A stretch of DNA of 64,000 nt from Limnephilus marmoratus (Eukaryota; Arthropoda; Insecta; Trichoptera; Limnephilidae). Every line of letters begins with the position of its first letter. Within the stretch, counting starts at the first letter, position 1. The position numbers were made by a program, and so were the translations under genes. The notes under the pieces were generated by a model. It searched no databases. It saw only the letters and a list, made by a program, of their open reading frames with translations, and was not told the origin of the DNA. This document shows positions 1-10,204 of this stretch, one piece after another. The stretch spans positions 42,582,962 through 42,646,961 of the forward strand of contig OU862928.1 of the NCBI GenBank assembly GCA_917880885.1. Reading direction: 5' to 3'.

Positions 1-294
1 GTGATTTACTCGCCTCGGAACAGACTTTGTCTAGTGAGGCGGGTAAAAGAAAAGAAAACAATGTAAATAACCATGAAACTAAATAAACGCCCGGGTTGCC
101 GGCACTGAAACTGAATAGTTATAAGTCAATTATTACTTACTATTATTAATGTATTCTACTTTTTTAATGAACAATTTTATACGATCATATTAAAATTACC
201 GCGGATTTGTAGTATTTTTATTTTATTTATTATTTATTCACACGCCTTTAAGATGATATTACAAATTAATGTGTGGTATACATAATTGTTGTTC
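1..294. other. Unassigned AT-rich flank
   Basis: No coding signal, RNA gene or repeat boundary is recognised here. The first MITE begins at its right edge. Confidence 0.5.
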
Positions 295-1017
295 TTAAGA
301 GCGTTTAACCAGCCAGCGGACGAAAATCCACATTTCGTCGAAAGTTGTTATTACGATTGTGCAGGGCGGTTACAATGAGAAAGATTAATTATTCTCCGTA
401 CCAGCTTTTTTAAATTATAACTCAATGTCGAATTTATTTCAATCCAAATTAGCTTTAATTTATACCTTCATCCAAAAATGCTGAAAGGCGTGATGATAAA
501 ACTATTAAAATAATGTACTTTTTGTTATTATTTTTTGATTATAAGTATTTATCATTTTTCAATAATGTCTAAATTTAATAAGAATGTTAAAAAAATCTGA
601 AATATATTAGTTTGTACGTGCGCAACTAAATACACAAATGGACCAATTTTCGTCAAGAAACACATGTGCGTCCATATTTTTTAATGATTTTATTGAAACT
701 AAAATTAAAATTCTAAAACATGCGTTTGCTAGATAATGTATTGATTTATTTTACTGCATGATTATATTATTTGAAATGGGTGTGTCAATTTTCAAAAAAT
801 CTTTTTTGAAAATTTAACAAATCTGCCAACGACCTATGGAATAGCCTTATTATACTTAAAATTAAAAAAAATTCTCAAAATTTATTACATGCAAATGCTA
901 GATAAAAGAACAATCTTTCGAAATCCATTTATATTTTTTTGTAGAAAAGAGTCAATACGTCTAAAATCTGATTTGAAAATGACATATTTCTGGTTTTCTC
1001 TGGTAATGCCCTCTTAA
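295..1017 (-). mobile_element. MITE family M1, copy 1
   Basis: A 723-bp non-coding element bounded by TTAAGAGCG on the left and CCCTCTTAA on the right. The ends form an imperfect inverted repeat (TTAAGAG..TTTAACC against TTAAGAG..ATTACC). Its reverse complement matches 31426-32128 over the whole length and 36157-36998 over most of it. No transposase frame is present, so it must be mobilised in trans if at all. The TTAA at both edges could be the target duplication of a piggyBac-type element or part of the terminal repeat. The family assignment is inference. Confidence 0.8.
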
Positions 1018-1400
1018 CAGGAATGCCCGATCTTAATACCTTAGAAGCCCGCCGAAAAATATTTTTGGGGAAACATTTTTTTAATCTGATCTCCGGTACT
1101 GTACTGAATTCACCTACGTTAAAGGAGATTAACCTATATGTCCCTAACGCGTTTACTCGTGGGAGATCCCACGCACTTTTTTATGCTCCGAAAGCGAAAA
1201 CTTCTTCCTTTCAGAATGCGCTATTAAACAGAGCAATTCAACTGCTTAACGATTCTGCATTGAGTATCGACATCTTCAATGTTACCTATAGAGAGTTCAT
1301 TAACTATCTTTTGACATACGCAATAATACGCATACCTCACAACATAGTGAAACTGCCCTCAGGGACTTTTTTCTTATTTTAAATCTTGTAATCTTCTCCG
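1018..1400 (+). mobile_element. LINE ORF2 C-terminal fragment
   Basis: An open frame of about 119 codons (1023-1382) reads LNTLEARRKIFLGKHFF, then LYVPNAFTRGRS and a C-terminal LLNRAIQLLNDS stretch. This is the pattern of the region after the reverse transcriptase of Jockey/CR1-like LINEs: leucine-rich LESRR box, short spacer, R.R....F box, NRA box. It parallels 48900-49210 in this window. The reverse transcriptase itself is absent, so this is a 5'-truncated 3' end. MITE M1 abuts it upstream and element H downstream. Confidence 0.6.
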
Positions 1401-1407
1401 TAATACT

Positions 1408-2190
1408 ACACTTGCATGGATTTCATAACGACTTGGAAAAAATCGTGTGGATAGATCTTTTTACTAAGATTAAGAAAATGTTAGTAAAATTGTTTAGAAA
1501 TGTACAGATTTTTTTTATTTTTAAATAAATAAATCCATTATTTGTGCTCGTGACGTCACTACATGAAAATGTACCGTCTCCGAAAATGTTCCTATTAATT
1601 TTGTAAAATTCCACACTGGTTTATTTTTTTTATATGGCATCACTTTGATTTCAGGCGAATTTTTTAATTCGTTCACTAGATTTATTGTTTGTTCTCTGCG
1701 AACTTATCATTTGGTTTCACTTTTAGACAGATGTTCTGAAGAGAACGTACATTTACTGATGTACGGGGTTCTCTTCAGAACGTGAAGATGATGTCGGTAC
1801 GTGTTTTAGATGTATAAAGATTATGGTGCTGATTTTAACAAAATTAAATTTTATAATAATCTTATTATTATTATAATTTACAAGTACAAGTATATTACAT
1901 TGAATTAAGTAATATAGACGCTGTACATTATAATGATTTATGATCAATAAGATGGATCAAGGAAAAAAATATTTTGAGATGTAATATTTTTGGTATACCT
2001 CGTTATTCTCCTGTGCCATTAGTGTGGAAAACGTTATTTTTTTTAAATGATTATCGGCTATGTAATTATCGTTTTTTCATACCTATAAAATTATGTCCCG
2101 TCTTTCCGGTTTATAAAAAATGGTCTGATTTTTCGAATTGAAATTTTCAAAAAATCCCCAGGGTTTCAAAAATACGATTAAAAAAAAAAA
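1408..2190 (+). mobile_element. Inverted-repeat element family H, copy 1
   Basis: About 780 bp that matches 40400-41192 in reverse complement almost throughout. The centre holds a palindrome around 1734-1785 in which TTCTGAAGAGAAC pairs with GTTCTCTTCAGAA. No protein frame is recognised. In the second copy the outer ends are a 15-bp inverted repeat reading ATAGGCCACTTGCAT. Here the left end is degenerate (TACACTTGCATGG) and the right end is missing or diverged. Confidence 0.7.
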
Positions 2191-2200
2191 AATTATTAGG

Positions 2201-2301
2201 TTATGTTAGCTTTGGGAATGCGTTATTTTAAAATTATTTTTTTCATAGCTTTTAATGACTTCTCAAAGAGGTTGATTTGATTCTGAGTTGGCATGGAACC
2301 A
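2201..2301 (+). mobile_element. Right half of MITE family E
   Basis: Matches the right half of the complete copy at 35226-35431, including the terminal TTCTGAGTTGGCATGGAACCA. The left half is absent. Confidence 0.6.
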
Positions 2302-3585
2302 TAGATTACAATCTATGTCTTAAACGAAGTCAATTTGATGTATAAACAAAACAGTCCAATGGGTTGTCCAGATCATTATCTTTTTGGTTAGTGAGTGTGG
2401 CTGGTTATATATGTTGCAGAAAAATAAAGTATTTTTTTCTTTGTGTTCCTAACGGTAAACGTCGGTCAATAGGAGCGACTATTGCAGGGATGTCAATTAT
2501 GTGATGACTACGTAATACCTACCACCAGGGTTTCTATCACGGTCGATCGATAAAACTCAATATCAATACGATATTGATTAAATCTGTCATCTATGGTTAT
2601 TAGGCAACGTTACGAGCGAGTAGGGTCAGTAATTGACATAAAATATTTCGACAGCCGGTAGACAAAGTCTGCACAATTTGGCGCGGCTTCTTGGCTGTCA
2701 GATTAGCTTCGATTAACTGTCAATATACTCGTACACAACTTTTTGAATAATGTCGTTCGTTATGCAAAATTACTGGCTATGAACAGAGGCAGACTAACAG
2801 AGTTCGTAGAATTCAAAGACGTCGTATACGCGATGAATTTAATCCGTTCGAGTTTGGAGAAAAGGAATGGTTGAAGGCCTTATTGACCAATTAACTCCCT
2901 TTATAATGTCAAAATATTGCCAATCTATGTTAAAACGAGTGTATTTCAATTCGTCTACGGCCAGGTATATCAGCCAGTCCGTATCCATGCTATGTAGGAC
3001 ATTCCTCGCTCCAATTTAAGCTGGCTAAATCTACCGTTCAAGCTATGCTAAGCCGCAGAATAGTTCTTATTTTAGACGCGTCAAGATGCTTGCTACCGAG
3101 CAAATATGACATTTAAGTAAACAAAATTTCCATTCTTCCCACTGAAATATACGTAAATTGCCCAATTTTACAAGTTTAGACTATTATAGTCATCGAGCAA
3201 TGAGGAATGACGATGTTATTAATTGATAATCAACCAAAAATAGTCTGATAAATGATTTAAAAAGTTTCAACGTTAGGACAGTTTGTTTTCAGCGGTTAAT
3301 TTCATTAATAATGTATTGACTCTAGCAAAACAAGTACTAATTAAAATTAGTGTACTTGCATATAGCACCATGCAGATTGAAGTGAGGAACTTTATCAAAA
3401 ATTAACTCGTAAATTAAACCCTTCTAAAAATATTTCTTTTTTTGAGACTGACAACTCATGGTGGAATACCATTATAATTTTTTTTTCAAAGAAAGACAAA
3501 CATTCCCGGGTTACGAATAACCCAACAATGTTTGAAAATCTCCTACTACAACCACAGAAAGCCGAAAATGTTGCTTATGTTGTGA
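2302..3585. other. Unassigned intergenic sequence
   Basis: No gene seen. A patch near 2520-2600 (GGTCGATCGATAAAAC, then ATCAATACGATATTGAT) faintly resembles the arms of palindrome family G at 52578-52828. Confidence 0.4.
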
Positions 3586-3587
3586 TG

Positions 3588-3668
3588 GAGGACTTAGCCA
3601 GTCGAGGAATCGAACATGTGACGCTCGGGTGGGACCCAAGCGCTTTGCCCACTCAACCACTGACCGGA
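3588..3668 (-). repeat. tRNA-like SINE head
   Basis: On the minus strand a polymerase III A-box-like TCAGTGGTTGAGTGG is followed about 40 bp later by a B-box-like GTTCGATTCC. The 3' acceptor strand does not pair with the 5' end, so this is a tRNA-derived repeat head rather than a tRNA gene. Confidence 0.55.
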
Positions 3669-3782
3669 CTTATATAATAAAACGAATATATAACTTTTTT
3701 CCACTTAATTTTATTCCACTTAAGGTTACGGTCTAATAAAATTAAGTGGAAAAAAGTTTTGTATTCATTTTATAATAACATA
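3669..3782. repeat. Head-to-head pair of retroelement 3' tails
   Basis: The right half (GGTTACGGTC, AATAAAATTAAGTGG, tail) matches the sequence following the hammerhead-like motif at 24176-24235. The left half is its reverse complement. The two 3' tails therefore face each other about 5 bp apart and form an imperfect palindrome. Confidence 0.6.
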
Positions 3783-4589
3783 TCCTTCTAAAAATAAACT
3801 GCAGTCGTTTTTTGAAAGATCGCAATCTCAATATGCTGTCTGCATAGAGTGCATATATATACCACTCATATAGACAGAAGATTTGTTTTTCAAAGAAAAA
3901 AGAAATACATATACATATCTGGGACCGAAATTATATAATAAAATCCCCCCAGAATTAAATATTAAAACATGCAAAATGACATGCATCGGTTCAATTATAA
4001 ATAAATGGTTGATTGGATTAGGTAGGGTCGAGTCTGAAAAATTGTTAAATAATGTCACTTAAAACTTAAAATTTTACATGCCTAACTATTAAATGGAACA
4101 ATCAGTAAAAACTTAGTATATATTTAATCTACAACAAAAAACACTTTGCTTTTTTTGTACAGAATACAATTTTTGCATTTTTCACCAGCATTTGGTTCCT
4201 TAGAACGGGCAATCTGCCTAGCTAGGAACTAATATAGACAAACAAGACATAATAACACTTGTACACATTTTAATATTTACAGTTATTTTGAAATATTATT
4301 ATAATGTTATTTTGCTGTATAAATATATCTTATGTAATAAATAAATAAATAAATAAAATAAAAATTGCTCTGTTAAATTAAAGGAATATACACGTGACTT
4401 TGTGACATCTATGTTTTCGATCTACGAGTGTATATGGATTATGTTCCAAGTTGTGCTAAGCTCGACATTCCAACCAAGCCGAGCTTATATTCAACGGATA
4501 CACCAGGCCTTTTTTAATTTATTCCAGTGTAAGTAGCCACCGTTTGAAGTTAGGAAAGCCGATCCATAGGACAATAACCGTCAGTGTTG
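3783..4589. other. Unassigned sequence with a LINE-like tail
   Basis: No gene seen. The run of AATA units at about 4339-4366 after TATGTAATAA looks like the 3' tail of a plus-strand LINE. No coding remnant upstream could be read. Confidence 0.35.
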
Positions 4590-4745
4590 CTATCACAAAT
4601 TATTTTCGTTTACAATATCGGTTTAGTTATCGATGGGTCTAACTAATGCAACCGTGCTCGGGAAATCTATATTATAGCGCCGTCAGTTAATACTATCGAT
4701 CTGATATTGTTAAGTTGTCAATTTGACCATACTAGACCCCTGATC
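4590..4745. repeat. Diverged copy of palindrome family G
   Basis: Ends in GACCATACTAGACCCC and contains ATCGATCTGATATTG and CCGTGCTCGGGA. These correspond to the outer and inner parts of the arms of the 52578-52828 palindrome (CTAGCATGGTC, CGTGCTCGGGAGCG). Confidence 0.45.
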
Positions 4746-4879
4746 TGTAATAATTATAGTTAGAGTTATAGGAAGAAATCACAGCTAGCTAAGAACTAAA
4801 CATTGCAAAAGAAAATAAATCCTGTTATAACTGAGTATGAGTTTTGCAATAATTGTCAATTTTTACAAGCTCCGAGATA

Positions 4880-5262
4880 AAAAAAATCCTTAGAGTCTTT
4901 ATCATCTTTGGGGATGCTGTGTGAAGGGTATTTTAAGGGAAAGGAATGAGAGTAAGTTCTGGGGGGAAAAAAGGTAGGAGAGATGGGTCAATGCCTCCAA
5001 GAGAGACGAACGTACGAATCCATCCCTCCCACTGCGCTGGAAGGTAATGGGTCGAGAAAGTCCGGCGGGAGAGGTCTAGGTTTGGTCTCCCTCAACCAGT
5101 CTCTTCCGATCTGGCTACGCGGTCGGTGGGCCAACGCATTCGCCGTCAAGATTTAGACAACCCTCACCCCATGAACCACTTGGGGTGAACTATGGCAGGG
5201 GTATTGGTTACCGGGGCGGCGGTACCCATACCCGCCTCCCAAATTGGTTATTCGAAACAGGT
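4880..5262 (-). mobile_element. SINE family A, long form
   Basis: Read on the minus strand it begins with a GC-rich head around GGTACCGCCGCCCCGG and ends in a poly(A) tract (a T/A-rich run near 4878 on the plus strand). It carries the extra internal segment (TCCATCCCTCCCACTGCG and the following 100 bp) that the short copies lack. The CACTTGGGGTGA box near 5177 is the site corresponding to the minisatellite units at 5404-5500. Source RNA is unknown; no clear tRNA cloverleaf is visible. Confidence 0.7.
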
Positions 5263-5309
5263 TATTTGAAACCCGAGAAAGTTTGTCTTTCTTTTAAAAA
5301 AAACGGGTT

Positions 5310-6076
5310 TGCTTTAGACCACACGACTGAAGTAAAACTACAAGACTAACCTCGCCTAACGAACCCAGGTAGTCCTGCTAAGTTACCAAACGTAGCGAAA
5401 GGAGTGACCTATGACCTAGGGGTGACATATGACATTGGGGTGAAATATGACCATGGGGTGACCTACGACCTTGGGGTTACCTACGACCTTGGGGTGATTA
5501 TCCTTATTCTCATCCTCATCCTCATCCTCATCCTCATCCTCATCCTCATCCTCATCCTCATCCTCATCCTCATCCTCATCCTCATCCTCATCCTCATCCT
5601 CATCCTCATCCTCATCCTCATCCTCATCCTCATCCTCATCCTCATCCTCATCCTCATCCTCATCCTCATCCTCATCCTCATCCTCATCCTCATCCTCATC
5701 CTCATCCTCATCCTCATCCTCATCCTCATCCTCATCCTCATCCTCATCCTCATCCTCATCCTCATCCTCATCCTCATCCTCATCCTCATCCTCATCCTCA
5801 TCCTCATCCTCATCCTCATCCTCATCCTCATCCTCATCCTCATCCTCATCCTCATCCTCATCCTCATCCTCATCCTCATCCTCATCCTCATCCTCATCCT
5901 CATCCTCATCCTCATCCTCATCCTCATCCTCATCCTCATCCTCATCCTCATCCTCATCCTCATCCTCATCCTCATCCTCATCCTCATCCTCATCCTCATC
6001 CTCATCCTCATCCTCATCCTCATCCTCATCCTCATCCTCATCCTCATCCTCATCCTCATCCTCATCCTCATCCTCA

Positions 6077-6147
<71 letters not shown>

Positions 6148-6300
6148 ATATTGAAGCGTGCGTAAAGGCCCGACCGTTCGCCTAGCAATCGATCACCATT
6201 CGCATCGATTACCGTTCACATGACATTTTTCGTAACAATCACCACTTTTCGTAACGCATTCACCAGCTTACCCCTCACGTCGAGCGTGCGTAAAGAAGTT
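5310..6300 (+). mobile_element. SINE-VNTR composite element, copy 1
   Basis: Parts in order: a head TTTAGACCACACGACTG; a segment homologous to SINE A (AACCTCGCC, then CCAAACGTAGCGAA); about five 18-bp units of the type GTGACCTACGACCTTGGG; a huge hexamer array; and a unique 3' part (GCGTGCGTAAAGGCCCGACC to CGAGCGTGCGTAAAGAAG). The same parts in the same order occur at 12331-12860, so this is a mobile or duplicated composite and not a random satellite. Long open frames across it, repeating Ile-Leu on plus and Met-Arg on minus, are artefacts of the hexamer. Confidence 0.7.
5509..6144 (+). repeat. Hexanucleotide satellite (CTCATC)95 (CTCGTC)11
   Basis: Ninety-five uninterrupted CTCATC units (5509-6078) are followed by eleven CTCGTC units (6079-6144), with no other visible variant. 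Such homogeneity implies very recent expansion, or assembly smoothing of a longer array. The sister element at 12685-12705 has only the seed-like ATCCTTATCCTTATCA at the same place. Confidence 0.95.
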
Positions 6301-6304
6301 TAAC

Positions 6305-7320
6305 TTTAAAAAATGATGAAATGTGGTGAATTGAATTTCACATCGTCACAAAGGAAATTATAAGGATTTTGCCAATTTCTTTTAACCCCGCAATCATCCA
6401 TAAATACCCGCAGCCCTATTTTTCAAATCAATTCCACTGAAATACACATTTGACTGGCAAAGTCTTCTATGACAAAAGATTTACCCCCTCTCCCAAATAG
6501 GAGGAAGGGGAGATAACCCCCTCCACCCTTACCCTCCCCCCTCCCCTTTAGCTAGCCCCGGGCGGGGAGTGGGAAGTTTACACATAATATATTCCCGAAT
6601 CGAATTCCATGCCGCAAGTAGTGGAAATGATTGATTCCAAATTTTACATCGTTGTAACAAATTTTGAAGGAATTTCGTTTGAAAATATATGCTACAAGCT
6701 TGTCTATTAATATTTTATTAGGTTTAAAATCACGAGGAAAAACAGCAAAGAAAAATATCCATGTCTTTCATCAAACATTTTTCGTTTGTGAGGCTGGGAA
6801 CTATTTGTTTGGGAGGCTGGGAACTATTTGGTTCGATGACAGTTGATCCACCAACAATTGCCCTCCCCTTATTAATTTTCTGTGTCTCATTCTTTTTCAT
6901 ATTTTCGTTAATATTATTTTCACCTTCAGTAATACATTGCATTGATATTCTGTATTAGATATTTACTTTAGATTTTGATTTATTTTTCAATTAAGTAGGT
7001 ACCTATTAAATTTTCTTGGGTCCTTCGGCCCAAATCCAAAATGAAATTTTGTATAAAAAAGTCCGCGATGCTAACGAGGTAAACCCTACAAACAAATTCA
7101 ATAATAAACCTAGTTTCTCCCAAACATGTAGTATTCTATTTGGAAGCTACGCACAATATAAGGCAAGTACCTACTAGTATTGCCAAATCGAACAAATTGA
7201 AGAATTGACATTTTTCCGCCCTAATGGACTAATAAAATAACACACATTGGGGCAGCCAAGCGAATTAACAAATATATTCTAAATCATTTTATCTTTCCCA
7301 ATCGCACAGCTGTATATGTA
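6305..7320. other. Unassigned sequence
   Basis: No gene seen. It includes a C-rich low-complexity block at 6480-6560 and an 18-bp direct duplication, GAGGCTGGGAACTATTTG, near 6790-6832. Confidence 0.4.
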
Positions 7321-7765
7321 CATCTCATCTTACTAATATTATAATAAGATTTTAAAAATTCTTTCACTAACGTAAGCTCTGGCATTATGAATAAGATCTG
7401 GCGTTATGAAATTATTTATCATACGTTTTCTATCCCTAATAAAATCGAGTTATCGCAAAAGTCAGAAAAAAAGCAAAAGAGATTTGGTTAATTCTTTCTT
7501 TTGTACAAAATATATAAAATATGCAACTGGTCAGCACTGGCATTATGAAATTTGTATAAAAAAATTGCAAACGGTGGCTCGCGAGCAGTCTGAAAGCTGA
7601 ATGTACGAGAATGAATGCATGGAATGCTGGAGGAAGGGGAGAGGGAGGAGGGTTGGAGGGAGGGAGGGGGGAGGGGGGATGGGAAGGGGGAGAAAAGGGG
7701 GGGAAGGTTGAGGCGGAGTGGGAACCCCCCTAATACCATGAGAGATAAGCCGCGGGAAAAAGCAA
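7321..7765 (+). mobile_element. Helitron-like non-autonomous element
   Basis: Starts near ATCTTACTAATATTATAA and ends near GCCGCGGGAAAAAGCAACTA. It carries a G-rich block (7625-7715) just before the conserved GCGGAGTGGGAACCCCCCTAATAC box. The same pair of ends and the same box occur at 21715-22222 (+), 50353-50857 (-) and 54995-55497 (-). Ends of this type (ACTAATATTATAAA ... GCAAAAGCTAGT) are known from Helitron/Helentron-type elements of insects; no Rep/helicase is encoded. Confidence 0.6.
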
Positions 7766-7849
7766 CTACCTACATAATATATAAAGAAAAGTGTCTGTGT
7801 AGGCCGGTGCGACGGCAACATGTTTTGTTTTGATTGTTTTTGTTTTTTA

Positions 7850-7960
7850 ATAAATTATTAGCTCCACGGCCCTGGAAGAAATGGGGTCTACCCATAAGCT
7901 ACACCTTTTGTAATTTTTATTTTACAATAAATATTTTTTGATTTGATTTGATTTGAAAAC
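7850..7960 (+). repeat. LINE 3' tail with TTGAT repeats
   Basis: GGCCCTGGAAGAAATGGGGTC, AATAAA and then three TTGAT-type units look like the 3' terminus of a plus-strand LINE. No coding remnant remains. Confidence 0.45.
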
Positions 7961-7967
7961 AATTTCC

Positions 7968-8150
7968 CTCTTTTTAGGGAAAGGAAGAAGAGTGAGTTCT
8001 TAAGGAAGGGCAGAAAAAAGGTATGAGGGGTGGGTTGGCATCTGGGGGTTAATGGGTCCTGGAGTAACGCTTATATGAATCCATCCCTTCCACTGCGGTG
8101 CAAGGCGATGGGTCGCTAGAGTCCGGCTGGAGAGGTTGTAGCGAGTAGCT
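7968..8150 (-). mobile_element. SINE family A, fragment
   Basis: Matches the middle of SINE A long copies: GGGAAAGGAAG, GGGTGGGTTGG, CCACTGCGGTGCAAGGCGATGG. Both ends are missing. Confidence 0.65.
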
Positions 8151-8817
8151 ACTTCCTTTATTTTAAAATGCCCAGACGCCGCTCGTCTGCCTGACGATTT
8201 CTCGACTTGTATAAGGGCCTGAGATACTAGTTCACAATTCAACCGCTGGCCAGTTGTTGGAGTGCCGGCTGATCGAGAAGTCTTTTTGTCGAACCGCTAG
8301 TTGGTGGAACTTGCCGGAACAAATACGTGAGAGACTTTACACCAGGAGTGCTCAAACTTGAAATGCTTGCGATCTATCTCAATTTTATTAGACTCAGATC
8401 GATTGACTCTCACAGACTGTAGCGCCAGGGAGGGGGGGGTAGAAATCGCTACCTCATGGTTTTTCTTTCTGGCAGTACATAAATAGTCTTCAACTAGAAT
8501 TTTATAACTGCACTTCGAATAAGAGAATGTTTTTCTTTCGAAATGTGTTAGCAGATGAATCCACAACTAGAATTTTACATTCTGAATACAAAACTGTTTA
8601 AAATTAAATTTGTATGCGGTGAAATAAAACTACACTCAGAACATAAAAATGGTTTTTCTTTGATTCTGGCAGCACATTCATGGGTCTGCAACTTGAATTT
8701 TAATGACTGCGCTTAAGTGAATGTTTGCCTTCGAATTATTAAAACATAAATTTTATTATTTTTTTAATTGTAAAACTAACGTTTTTAAGACAAGATTTTT
8801 TATGCATAGCACAAAGG

Positions 8818-9213
8818 GTAACAATTATTATAAGCAATAATTATCAGCCTGAAACACTCATCCACATTGAAAAATCTTCCGAGAAAAGATACATGACGCC
8901 AACGGGACTTGAACCCGTGTCCTCTCGATTGCCGGTCGATTGCTCTGACCACTGAGCTATGGCGGCTTATCTCGTACCCGCCAAATGATTCAATATATGC
9001 TAGTGTTTCATTCAACAATTACTGCTTATTATATTTTTTCCACCTGAAAACAACCAACTTTATTTTTGCGAGAGAAACATTGTAAGTGTTAAATCCCTCG
9101 CTAGGTGGCGTCGAGACAAATTATGTCTTCATTTATTTAATTCCCCGCACACAGATTTAATTTAATTCAGTTCTTAATGTAAAATTTATGTAACAATTAT
9201 TATAAGCAATAAT
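8818..9213. mobile_element. Insert bearing a tRNA-like core, flanked by direct and inverted repeats
   Basis: GTAACAATTATTATAAGCAA is repeated directly at about 8818 and 9190. Inside, the tRNA-like core is bracketed by imperfect inverted arms of roughly 45 bp: TATAAGCAATAATTAT..TGAAACACTC on the left and TAGTGTTTCATTCAACAATTACTGCTTATTATA on the right. This gives an inverted-repeat arrangement around a tRNA-like block, parallel to 38455-38742. Confidence 0.55.
8894..8966 (-). tRNA. Near-intact tRNA cloverleaf (Ala-GGC-like), probably a SINE head or pseudogene
   Basis: The minus strand folds into a 73-nt cloverleaf. The acceptor stem GCCGCCA/TGGCGTC pairs 6 of 7, the D arm GCTC/GAGC and T arm ACGGG/CCCGT are perfect, and the anticodon stem ATCGA/TCGAG pairs 4 of 5. 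The loop CCGGCAA would put GGC at the anticodon (Ala). Position 33 is C instead of the universal U, and eukaryotic Ala tRNAs rarely use GGC. Together with its place inside a transposon this argues for a tRNA-derived repeat. A- and B-box promoter elements (TAGCTCAGTGGTC, GGTTCAAGTCC) look functional. Confidence 0.55.
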
Positions 9214-9837
9214 AAATTAATGAAAATGATTTTTCTTTATTATGGCAGTACTTAAATAGTCTGCAACTAGAATTTTATATCAGCACTTCGAATAAGAGAA
9301 CGTTTTCTTTCGAAATGTGTCAGCAATGTCAGCATATGAATCCACAACTCAAATTTTACACTGTGAACACAAAACTGGTTTAAATTAAATCTGTATGCGG
9401 CGAATTAAAACTATACTCAGAAAATGGAAAGGTTTTTTTTTATTCTGGCAGCACATGCATAGTCTGCAACAAAATTCTTATAACTGCACTTAGAATAAGA
9501 TAATTTTTTCCTTTGAAATGTGTCTGATAACTGTGAATAGATATATTATTTACATCGGCAAAATCGGTCGATCGCGATTGACCATTTGAGCACCCCTGCT
9601 TTACACCATTTCGAGATTTTATTTTATTTTAAACTGTTTTATAAATGTGTCAGGTGTTTTACCTGACTGGCGCCCGTAACGGTAACTTCACTATTTTCTA
9701 GAGAGCACACTTTAACAATCTTTAATAATGAACTTCATACATGACTTGCAATTTTTCATAACTGCGTGCGTAGTATTATTGTATTACACCATGTCATGAG
9801 AATAGTTTTATGGTCTCATGCTACAGCTTCTTACAAT

Positions 9838-9966
9838 GCTAACCCAATGAACATGGGCACCCTATTAAGTCACCAAACGTAGCGAACCATGTGGGGTAAC
9901 CTAAGATAAGGGTGTTGGTAATCCATTAAATAATTCCCGTGGCGGCGGTGCACATGCCGCTCCCAA
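9838..9966 (-). mobile_element. SINE family A, 5' fragment
   Basis: Contains the GC-rich head (GGCGGCGGTGCACATGCCGC on plus), the AAACGTAGCGAACC box and a diverged GGGTAACCT box. The 3' two-thirds is missing. Confidence 0.65.
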
Positions 9967-10204
9967 CGAAAGATGTTTGATGATTAAATATTTTTATACA
10001 AATCTACATTTTTATTCCGAGGTTGATGAAATTTTGCACACTTGACCTTAAAAATAATGTCTCCGTGAAATTTTGAAAAAGTACCCCCACCCCTTTATTC
10101 TCACCACTTAAAGCAGAATTTTGATACTTCTTGATAAAATTTTGCGTACATGACTTTCAAAACAGGAAGAAAAGAATTGACAGTACAGAGAATCAAATCC
10201 CAAT

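Larger units (their letters stand above)
8343..9598. mobile_element. Non-autonomous hAT element with exact 8-bp target duplication
   Basis: The left end CAGGAGTGCTCAAAC and right end TTTGAGCACCCCTG are inverted repeats. CTTTACAC occurs immediately outside both ends (8335-8342 and 9599-9606); an exact 8-bp duplication is the hallmark of hAT insertion. No transposase is present. The interior holds about four copies of a subrepeat of roughly 180-200 bp (near 8458, 8645, 9225 and 9430; each with TTCTGGCAG, then TCTGCAACT). A tRNA-like block sits in the middle. The ends CAG-G-GTGCTCAAA are of the widespread hAT type. Confidence 0.9.

Noticed and set aside
5404..6188. Open frames of 253 and 235 codons, repeating Ile-Leu (+) and Met-Arg (-)
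   Set aside because: They are products of the CTCATC hexamer array, whose length is a multiple of three and which lacks stops in several frames. No real protein family has this composition.
8894..8966. Functional tRNA-Ala gene
   Set aside because: Cloverleaf is good, but C33, an uncommon GGC anticodon, an acceptor mismatch and its position in a transposon argue against a working tRNA.
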